Part shown: positions 8,444 through 14,808 of the stretch, piece by piece
Numbering within the stretch: the first letter of the stretch is position 1
How the letters are laid out: every line of letters begins with the position of its first letter
Origin: Polynucleobacter sinensis
GTDB taxonomy: Bacteria; Pseudomonadota; Gammaproteobacteria; Burkholderiales; Burkholderiaceae
NCBI RefSeq assembly: GCF_001595985.1
Contig: NZ_LOJJ01000018.1
Coordinates: forward strand, 1 to 64,000
Length of the DNA stretch: 64,000 nt
Reading direction: 5' to 3'
Notes under the pieces: model-generated
Seen by the model: the letters and a program-made list of their open reading frames with translations, nothing else
The model's database searches: none
Told to the model about the DNA's origin: nothing
Made by a program: the position numbers and the translations under genes

Positions 8444-9202
8444 ATGGAAACAATATTAAAAACAATTGGTCTTGGAAAAACCTTTAAAGGTTTTTCTGCG
8501 GTAAGTGATGTGAACTTAGATGTCACTCGTGGAACCATTCACGCCCTGATTGGGCCAAATGGTGCCGGTAAAACAACCTGCTTCAATCTGTTAACAAAAT
8601 TTCTAGAGCCAACAAGCGGTCAAATTTTGTTCAATGGTCTTGATATTACCAAAGAGAAACCGACCCAAATTGCTCGCAGGGGTGTTGTGCGCTCCTTTCA
8701 AATATCTGCTGTTTTTCCGCACTTGAGTGTTTTGGAAAACGTTCGTGTTGCACTGCAGCGAGGCTTGGGAACGGAATTCTCTTTTTGGAAGTCTGGCGAA
8801 TCACTAAATATTCTCAATGAGCGTGCTGAAGAGCTCTTGTATGAGGTTGGTCTGGCTGATTTTGCACACGAAGAAACCCTAAACCTAGCTTATGGGCGCA
8901 AAAGGGCTCTGGAAATTGCCACCACAATGGCCATGGAGCCTGAGTTGATGTTATTGGATGAGCCAACACAGGGCATGGGCCATGAAGATGTGGAGCGTGT
9001 TACAGAGCTTATAGATCGTGTAGCCAAGGGCCGCACCATTTTGATGGTGGAACACAATATGAAGGTGGTTTCCTCCATTGCAGATCGAATCACCGTATTA
9101 CAACGCGGCTCCGTTTTAGCTGAGGGCTCATATCACGAGGTTTCCAATAACCCACTGGTAGTTGAGGCCTATATGGGGAGTCATGGGGGTGACACTATAT
9201 GA
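8444..9202 (+). CDS. Liv-type ABC transporter ATP-binding protein (LivG-like)
   Basis: A 252-residue ATPase with Walker A GPNGAGKTT, a LAYGRKRALEIA signature region and Walker B LMLLDEPTQG. The C-terminus has the LivG-like VEAYMG. It starts directly after the amidase stop and overlaps the next ATPase gene by 4 bases (ATGA). It should form the import complex with 9199-11772 and the binding protein at 2674. The signature region reads YGRKR rather than the canonical LSGGQ, as in other LivG proteins. Confidence 0.88.
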   Translation: METILKTIGLGKTFKGFSAVSDVNLDVTRGTIHALIGPNGAGKTTCFNLLTKFLEPTSGQILFNGLDITKEKPTQIARRGVVRSFQISAVFPHLSVLENVRVALQRGLGTEFSFWKSGESLNILNERAEELLYEVGLADFAHEETLNLAYGRKRALEIATTMAMEPELMLLDEPTQGMGHEDVERVTELIDRVAKGRTILMVEHNMKVVSSIADRITVLQRGSVLAEGSYHEVSNNPLVVEAYMGSHGGDTI

Positions 9203-9903
9203 GCACCATGGCCTTAGAGGTTAAAAACCTAGAGTCTTGGTATGGGGAGTCCCATATTCTGCATGGCGTTAACTTTGCTGTCCGCGATGGTGAGGTTGTT
9301 ACTCTTTTAGGTAGAAATGGTGCGGGCCGGAGCACCATTCTGAAAACCATCTTAGGTTTAACCAGCAAAAGAACTGGCTCAGTAGAGGTTTATGGTGCTG
9401 AAACCATTTCCATGCCAACCTACCGAATTGCGCGTCTAGGCGTCGGTTTTTGTCCAGAAGAGCGCGGTATTTTTGCCAGTCTGAGTGCTGAAGAGAATTT
9501 AATGCTGTTGCCAGAAATTGCCCCTGGCGGCATGGGTTTGGATGAGATATATGAAATGTTTCCCAATCTCTACGAGCGGCGCAACAGTCCGGGCACTCGA
9601 TTGTCTGGCGGTGAGCAGCAAATGCTCGCAATGGCACGTATTCTCAGGACGGGTGCAAAACTCCTGTTATTAGATGAAATTACCGAAGGTTTAGCCCCAG
9701 TCATTGTTCAAAAGCTGGGCGAGGTAGTTACTAGTTTGCGCAATAAAGGTTTCACTATCGTTTTGGTGGAGCAAAACTTCCGCTTTGCTGCACCCTTGGC
9801 AGACCGTCATTATGTGGTTGAGCACGGGAATGTAGTTGAGGTTGTGAATCAAAATGAGCTTACCGAAAAAGCAAGCTTGTTAAATGAGTATCTTGGTGTT
9901 TAA
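9199..9903 (+). CDS. Liv-type ABC transporter ATP-binding protein (LivF-like)
   Basis: A 234-residue ATPase. The ABC signature LSGGEQQMLAMARIL and Walker B LLLLDEITEGL are intact. The Walker A loop reads GRNGAGRST, so the usual P-loop lysine is Arg44. The partner ATPase at 8444 keeps its lysine, so the pair may be functionally asymmetric, although arginine also occurs in some LivF relatives. It overlaps the preceding gene by 4 bases and is followed by the two permeases. Confidence 0.88.
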   Translation: MSTMALEVKNLESWYGESHILHGVNFAVRDGEVVTLLGRNGAGRSTILKTILGLTSKRTGSVEVYGAETISMPTYRIARLGVGFCPEERGIFASLSAEENLMLLPEIAPGGMGLDEIYEMFPNLYERRNSPGTRLSGGEQQMLAMARILRTGAKLLLLDEITEGLAPVIVQKLGEVVTSLRNKGFTIVLVEQNFRFAAPLADRHYVVEHGNVVEVVNQNELTEKASLLNEYLGV

Positions 9904-9921
9904 TTTTGAATAACCTATCCT

Positions 9922-10842
9922 ATGTTTGAACTTCTTGGAATTACCCCACAAGGGCTGGTTGCTCAGCTCTTGGTGGGGCTTATTAATGGCTCGTTCTACG
10001 CCATTTTGAGTTTGGGTCTGGCCATTATTTTTGGCCTACTCAACATCATTAATTTTTCGCATGGCGCTCAGTACACCATGGGCGCCTTTGTTGCTTGGAT
10101 TGGACTCACTCAGATCGGGCAATGGCTTGGATTTCCTGAGTTCTCCATCAATTACTGGTTTGCTTTAATTCTAGTGCCTTTGGTAATGGCTGGTTTTGGC
10201 TTAATACTGGAGCGAACGATGCTTCGGCGCCTCTACCACTTGGATCATCTTTATGGTTTGCTGCTTACCTTTGGTTTGGCTTTAATTATTGAAGGTATGT
10301 TCCGTCATTGGTATGGCATCTCTGGCGAGAGCTACCCAGCTCCCGAGTTATTGCAAGGCGCCATCCCTTTAGAGTCGATCGGCATTATTTTGCCGAAGTA
10401 CCGTTTGTGGGTGGTTGTGATTTCTTTGGTGGTTTGTTTCTCAACCTGGTATGTGATTGAAAGAACCAAGTTGGGCGCCTATCTTCGTGCTGGTACAGAA
10501 AACCCAAAACTGCTTCAGGCGTTTGGTATTAATGTTCCGCTAATGATTTCTTTGGCCTATGCATATGGCGTTGGTCTTGCCGGCTTTGCTGGTGTTTTAG
10601 CTGCACCAATTTTTCAGGTAAACCCATTAATGGGTTCAAATCTCATTATTGTGGTTTTTGCTGTTGTAGTTATCGGCGGCATGGGCTCGATCATGGGCTC
10701 CATTTTGACTGGCCTCGCCCTTGGCTTGGTTGAGGGTTTAACTAAAGTGTTTTACCCAGAAGCATCGGGCGTTGTTATTTTTGTGATCATGGCAATCGTA
10801 TTGCTCATTCGTCCTGCTGGACTTTTCGGCCGGGAGAAGTAA
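9922..10842 (+). CDS. Liv-type ABC transporter permease (LivH-like)
   Basis: A 306-residue inner-membrane permease, strongly hydrophobic with about eight membrane segments. It has the LivH-type N-terminus (GLINGSFYAILSLGLAIIFG, then NIINFSHGAQYTMGAF). The conserved GGMGSIMGSILTG coupling-loop region lies near residue 252. It ends one base before the GTG of the next permease, so the two are translationally coupled. Confidence 0.9.
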   Translation: MFELLGITPQGLVAQLLVGLINGSFYAILSLGLAIIFGLLNIINFSHGAQYTMGAFVAWIGLTQIGQWLGFPEFSINYWFALILVPLVMAGFGLILERTMLRRLYHLDHLYGLLLTFGLALIIEGMFRHWYGISGESYPAPELLQGAIPLESIGIILPKYRLWVVVISLVVCFSTWYVIERTKLGAYLRAGTENPKLLQAFGINVPLMISLAYAYGVGLAGFAGVLAAPIFQVNPLMGSNLIIVVFAVVVIGGMGSIMGSILTGLALGLVEGLTKVFYPEASGVVIFVIMAIVLLIRPAGLFGREK

Positions 10843-11772
10843 GTGAACTCAAAAACAAAACTGCTTTATGGCATTCTGGTTTTAATTGCCGCATTGCTTC
10901 CGTTCCAAGATTTTATTTATTTAGTCTTTGCAATGAAGGTCTTGTGTTTCGCTCTCTTCGCTTGCGCCTTTAATTTGTTGTTGGGCTTCACGGGACTTCT
11001 ATCTTTTGGGCACGCAGCATTCTTTGGAACCTCTGCTTACATCACTGCCTATCTTTGTAAAGAGGCTGGCCTGTCTCCTGAGTTTGGAATTGTGTTGGGT
11101 GTTTTGGGCTCTGGCATCCTGGGTTTTCTGATTGGCTCCTTGGCTATTCGTCGACAAGGTATTTATTTTGCGATGGTGACGCTTGCGCTCTCACAGATGG
11201 TTTACTTCTTAGCTGTTCAACTCCCCTTCACTGGTGGCGAAGATGGTATTCAAGGTGTGCCACGTGGAATGCTGTTGGGTTTAATTGATTTAAAAGATGA
11301 TGTGAGCATGTATTACTTTGTGCTGGCAATTTTCTTGTTGGGTTTCGCATTAATTGTGCGCACCGTTCACTCCCCTTTCGGTCAAGTCTTAAAGGCTATT
11401 CGTGAAAATGAACCGCGCGCCATTTCTCTTGGATACGATGTTGATCGCTTCAAGTTAATTTCTTTTGTTCTTTCAGCTGCGCTTGCTGGCTTAGCCGGCT
11501 CTTTGAAGACATTGGTTTTCCAATTGACTACATTGACTGATGTTCATTGGCATATGTCTGGTGAAGTGGTGTTGATGACATTGCTTGGCGGCATGGGTAC
11601 GATTCTTGGTCCAGTGGTTGGTGCCGGTATTGTTGTTGGCCTACAAAACTATCTGGCTAATATTGGCTCTTGGAGCACAATTGCCACAGGCTTTATTTTC
11701 GTTATCTGTGTTCTGGCTTTCCGTCGTGGCGTTGTTGGCGAAATTATCCATATCTTCAAAAACAAAAATTGA
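10843..11772 (+). CDS. Liv-type ABC transporter permease (LivM-like)
   Basis: A 309-residue inner-membrane permease with GFTGLLSFGHAAFFG near residue 50, the LivM signature, and GGMGTILGPVVGA near 248. It starts with GTG directly behind the stop of the LivH-like gene and completes the importer. It is the last intact gene of the operon before the truncated reading frame at 11831 and the IS30 remnant. Confidence 0.9.
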   Translation: MNSKTKLLYGILVLIAALLPFQDFIYLVFAMKVLCFALFACAFNLLLGFTGLLSFGHAAFFGTSAYITAYLCKEAGLSPEFGIVLGVLGSGILGFLIGSLAIRRQGIYFAMVTLALSQMVYFLAVQLPFTGGEDGIQGVPRGMLLGLIDLKDDVSMYYFVLAIFLLGFALIVRTVHSPFGQVLKAIRENEPRAISLGYDVDRFKLISFVLSAALAGLAGSLKTLVFQLTTLTDVHWHMSGEVVLMTLLGGMGTILGPVVGAGIVVGLQNYLANIGSWSTIATGFIFVICVLAFRRGVVGEIIHIFKNKN

Positions 11773-11830
11773 TTTAAGATTGTTCTTAATAGGGCGCCCC
11801 AAACTCTAAAACGAAACTAAGGGAACCTAC

Positions 11831-11872
11831 ATGGTCACCATGAATCAAAGTATCACGTATATTGGCCGATAA
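11831..11872 (+). pseudogene. Possible 5' remnant of a further operon gene
   Basis: Behind an AAGGGAACC ribosome-site-like sequence, an ATG opens a 13-codon frame (MVTMNQSITYIGR) that stops about 60 bases before the IS30 left end at 11931. It may be the start of a gene removed when the IS30 element or a deletion arrived. The remnant is too short to identify. Confidence 0.3.
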
Positions 11873-11930
11873 GAAAGCTTAAGACACCTTTTGATTTCAC
11901 TTAAGTTTTTCTTCATTGCCTTTTATGGGT

Positions 11931-12801
11931 CTTGATTTCAACCGATCGATGCAACACACTAGTAACTGCGTAAGCGCAAGGTGTTGCTCATGAAACAACG
12001 TCTCGAATCTATTACACGGCCATCCAGAAGGCTTTAATGTGGGAGCGGTGGCAAAAAGGCGATAACCTTCATCAGATAGCGCAATTATTTGATCAGGGTC
12101 ACTCCTCTATCCAGCGTATTTTGGCTGAAAGTGGTGGCATCAGACCACTACAGCGAACTCGATCAGTTTTTGCGTTAACTTTGGCTGAGAGAGAAGAAAT
12201 CTCCCGTGGCCTGGCAACTGGGCAATCACTTCGCTCTATCGCACAGCTTTTAGGCAGGCCGCCTTCTACGGTTAGTCGCGAAGTAAAACGCAATGGCGGT
12301 ATTAAAGACTACCGATCAGCTGGGGCTGATGGAGCTGCTTGGGATCGCGCACTTCACCCTAAGGCTTGTAAACTGGTCTTGAATAAGCCCATGGCAACTA
12401 TCGTGACAGACAAGTTGCAGCTTTTGCAGTGGTCGCCACAACAGATTGCCGGATGGTTAAAGCAAACGTATCCAGATGACGAAAGTTATCAGATGTCACA
12501 CGAAACAATTTGTCGTAGCCTCTTTATCCAAGCCCGCGGAGCCCTAAAGAAAGAACTCGTGGCGCACTTACGACGCACGCGGATCATGCGCCGCTCACGC
12601 CATCATATGCTCAAAGATGTCGGCCTTGGCAAGATTGCCAATGCAGTCTCTATTAGAGAAAGGCCAGCTGAAGCAGAAAATCGAGCAGTGCCAGGACACT
12701 GGGAAGGCGATCTACTTTATGGGGATGTCAACAGCCAGATCGCTACTCTCGTTGAGCGCCAGACTCGCTATGTAATGCTAGGAAAGTTTCCCGTACCCTA
12801 A
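11931..12801 (+). mobile_element. IS30-family insertion sequence, 3'-truncated
   Basis: The left terminal inverted repeat lies at 11931-11956 and matches the repeat at 101-126 in inverted orientation at 21 of 26 positions. The transposase frame follows and breaks off near 12792, roughly two thirds through. No right repeat is seen before the tRNA scar at 12900. The copy is therefore a remnant, deleted at its 3' side, probably together with the junction to the neighbouring island. Confidence 0.8.
12037..12801 (+). pseudogene. IS30-family transposase, truncated
   Basis: 254 residues of an IS30 transposase with the N-terminal HTH (DNLHQIAQLFDQGHSSIQRIL), a second HTH (LRSIAQLLGRPPSTVSREV) and the first catalytic Asp in GHWEGDLLYG. 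Homology stops near LGKFPVP; the remaining DDE residues and the C-terminus are missing. Upstream, codons before 12037 (YYTAIQKAL) continue the family sequence, but the probable original ATG at 11990 is out of frame. Both ends are therefore damaged and the protein cannot be an active transposase. Confidence 0.82.
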
Positions 12802-12862
12802 TGCTTAATCGCAGTTAATGTAGCTTGATGGAAAAAGTTAGCCCAGAGTTAGCCCGGCGCAT

Positions 12863-12890
12863 AATAAAAAAGCCCCGCTGACGCGAGGCT
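12863..12890 (-). terminator. Rho-independent terminator of the tRNA-Lys scar
   Basis: AGCCCCGC and GCGAGGCT (12871-12890) pair at 7 of 8 positions around a short loop. On the minus strand they are followed by a T-rich run. It lies just 3' of the tRNA-Lys fragment in minus-strand direction, where a tRNA terminator would be expected. Confidence 0.6.
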
Positions 12891-12899
12891 TAGTAATGC

Positions 12900-12944
12900 T
12901 GGTGGGTCGGGCGAGATTCGAACTCGCGACCAACGGATTAAAAG
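12900..12944 (-). pseudogene. tRNA-Lys (TTT) 3' fragment, attachment-site scar
   Basis: Read on the minus strand, these 45 bases run from the 5' edge of the anticodon loop (CTTTTAA) through the T-arm (GTTCGAATC) to the acceptor 3' strand and CCA. The D-arm and 5' acceptor half are absent. A tRNA 3' half beginning exactly at the anticodon loop is the typical product of tyrosine-recombinase integration into a tRNA gene. By orientation, the lost or distant intact tRNA would lie to the right. No integrase is adjacent. Confidence 0.75.
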
Positions 12945-13193
12945 ATGTGGGATTGTAGATAGACAGTAGTCAAGACATTGGTCTAAACCTGTCTTGAAAG
13001 TACTGTGATGTAGGCGGGTGGTCTTATGGGATCGATTGGAATGTGGTCAAGATCAATTGGTTTCGACAATGTCGTGTTGGAGTATCCGGAAACGCGACAT
13101 TTGTTTGTCGGGAAAACCGACAAATTAAATTGATGGATTAAATGCTTGATATTGCGATTTTTACAAATTATGTGTTTTATAGTTATGTAATTT
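12945..13193. other. Intergenic region with two hairpins, no gene
   Basis: TCAAGACA (12970-12977) and TGTCTTGA (12990-12997) form one inverted repeat. TTTGTCGG (13104-13111) and CCGACAAA (13117-13124) form a second, with a 5-base loop. The second could terminate transcription from the minus-strand regulator or from the left. No coding frame is credible here. Confidence 0.45.
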
Positions 13194-13658
13194 CTATTTT
13201 GGCAGTGGAAGGGCAGTTTTATAGCGTACCTGTTTTAAAGCAAAACTAGATCGAATTTTTTCGATTCCAGCAATCGGAGTTAGTTGCTCTAAAATAAATT
13301 TCTCTAGCGCACCCATGTCAGCCACTGCAATACGAATTAGGTAATCACTATCTCCTGTCATCAGGTAGCACTCCATGACCTCATCGTGCTCCGAAATGCG
13401 TTGTTCAAATTCTGCTAGTGCTTCTTTGGATTGCTCTTTAAGGCTGATAGAGATAAAGACGTTTAAGCCTAGCCCCAACACCTTAGGATCGGCTAGTGCA
13501 ACATAGTTTCTGATCACACCCTTGTCTTTAAGTGCTTTTACACGCATGAGGCATGGTGATGGGGATAAGTGAACCCGTTTCGCTAACTCCACATTGCTAT
13601 GTGAGCTGTCATTTTGCAGTTCGTTCAAAATTCTGATATCTATGTGATCTAGCTTCAT
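13194..13658 (-). CDS. Lrp/AsnC-family transcriptional regulator
   Basis: A 154-residue regulator with an N-terminal HTH (NVELAKRVHLSPSPCLMRVKAL) and a C-terminal RAM ligand-binding domain (MECYLMTGDSDYLIRIAV). It is divergent from the E2/E1 dehydrogenase pair, with 135 bases between, and so probably senses an amino or keto acid and controls that pair. The palindrome at 13684-13698 lies in the shared promoter region. Confidence 0.9.
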   Translation of the reverse strand: MKLDHIDIRILNELQNDSSHSNVELAKRVHLSPSPCLMRVKALKDKGVIRNYVALADPKVLGLGLNVFISISLKEQSKEALAEFEQRISEHDEVMECYLMTGDSDYLIRIAVADMGALEKFILEQLTPIAGIEKIRSSFALKQVRYKTALPLPK

Positions 13659-13683
13659 AAAATTCCTTAAAAAACATATATAC

Positions 13684-13698
13684 CAGCATATTATGCTG
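13684..13698. promoter_or_regulatory. Perfect palindrome, possible Lrp/AsnC operator
   Basis: CAGCAT-ATT-ATGCTG is a perfect 6-3-6 inverted repeat of 15 bases, the size expected for Lrp/AsnC-family sites. It lies 26 bases upstream of the regulator start and about 96 bases before the E2 gene. Autoregulation is likely but inferred. Confidence 0.5.
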
Positions 13699-13793
13699 AA
13701 AATAAGGATTTTTATCCATTAATTAGCATCCTATTTTGCCTGTAATCCAACAAAATAAAGTCATAGAAACACCCCTTAATAGCTGGAGGAGTT

Positions 13794-14774
13794 GTGGGTA
13801 TTGAGATTGCATTTCCTGGAGTTGAGAATTTGCTAGAAAGAGATCAAGCGGGCACTGGATCTCGATTTTGGGCCGGACCCTCGACAAGAAAGTATGCTCG
13901 CGAGCTTGGTGTTGAGATTCAGCAGGTTAGCGGTAGCGGACAACGAGGGCGCATCACCAAAGAAGACATTCAGCAATTTATTAAACACTCCATGTTGTCA
14001 AGAGCGAGTACATCTACACAGAGCACTCAGGGCATTTCAGGATTTGATCTTTTGCCTTGGCCTAAAGTCGACTTTACTAAGTTTGGTGAAATAGAGCGCC
14101 AAGCACGAAGCCGCATTCAGAAAGTATCAGCCGCTAATCTGGCACGTAACTGGGTCATGATTCCGGCGGTAACTTATCACGATGACGCCGACATTACTGA
14201 TCTTGAAGAATTTCGTGCAGCATTAAATCAAGAGAACAAAAAAGATGCAGTAAAGATTACTTTGCTCGCATTCTTAATCAAGGCTGCCGTGGCTGCGCTC
14301 AAGAAGTACCCAAGCTTTAACTCCTCGCTCGATGGTGACGAGCTCATTTTGAAAAAGTATTTTCATATTGGCTTTGCGGTAGATACTCCAGGCGGTCTGG
14401 TTGTGCCAGTAATTCGTAATGTTAATCAAAAAGGGATTCGTGAAATTGCCGAGGAGACTGCCGGGTTAGCCTTGCTAGCGCGAGAAGGAAAATTGAAGTC
14501 AGATCAGATGCAGGGCGCTTCCTTTACGATCTCTTCATTGGGTGGTATTGGCGGTACCTACTGTGCCCCGATTGTGAATGCGCCTGAAGTGGCTATCCTG
14601 GCGGTGAACAAGTCTGCAATCAAGCCAGTCTGGGATGGTTCGCAATTTGTTCCACGTTTGATTTGCCCACTGTCTATGACTGCCGATCATCGGGTCATTG
14701 ATGGCGCTTTAGCCACACACTTCACCACCTACCTCACTCAGTTGTTGGGTGATTTTCGTAAGGTGATGCTATGA
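13794..14774 (+). CDS. 2-oxoacid dehydrogenase E2 acyltransferase lacking a lipoyl domain
   Basis: A 326-residue dihydrolipoamide acyltransferase-type protein. Residues about 27-63 form a peripheral subunit-binding domain (STRKYARELGVEIQQV, then RITKEDI). The rest is the catalytic domain with ISSLGGIGGTYCAPIVN and the active-site DHRVIDG at 298-304. No lipoyl domain is present, and the 135-base upstream gap leaves no room for one. AceF proteins normally carry one to three. It starts with GTG behind a GGAGGA site. It precedes an intact E1 gene and is divergent from an AsnC regulator, so it belongs to a second, specialised complex that must take a lipoyl carrier from elsewhere. Confidence 0.8.
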   Translation: MGIEIAFPGVENLLERDQAGTGSRFWAGPSTRKYARELGVEIQQVSGSGQRGRITKEDIQQFIKHSMLSRASTSTQSTQGISGFDLLPWPKVDFTKFGEIERQARSRIQKVSAANLARNWVMIPAVTYHDDADITDLEEFRAALNQENKKDAVKITLLAFLIKAAVAALKKYPSFNSSLDGDELILKKYFHIGFAVDTPGGLVVPVIRNVNQKGIREIAEETAGLALLAREGKLKSDQMQGASFTISSLGGIGGTYCAPIVNAPEVAILAVNKSAIKPVWDGSQFVPRLICPLSMTADHRVIDGALATHFTTYLTQLLGDFRKVML

Positions 14775-14808
14775 ATTTAGAACATCAAAAGTTACAGAGG
14801 AATTTTTT

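Noticed and set aside
11585..11809. Plus-strand frame overlapping the LivM gene
   Set aside because: It lies within the clearly coding LivM frame and has no ribosome site or recognisable domain; it is a shadow.
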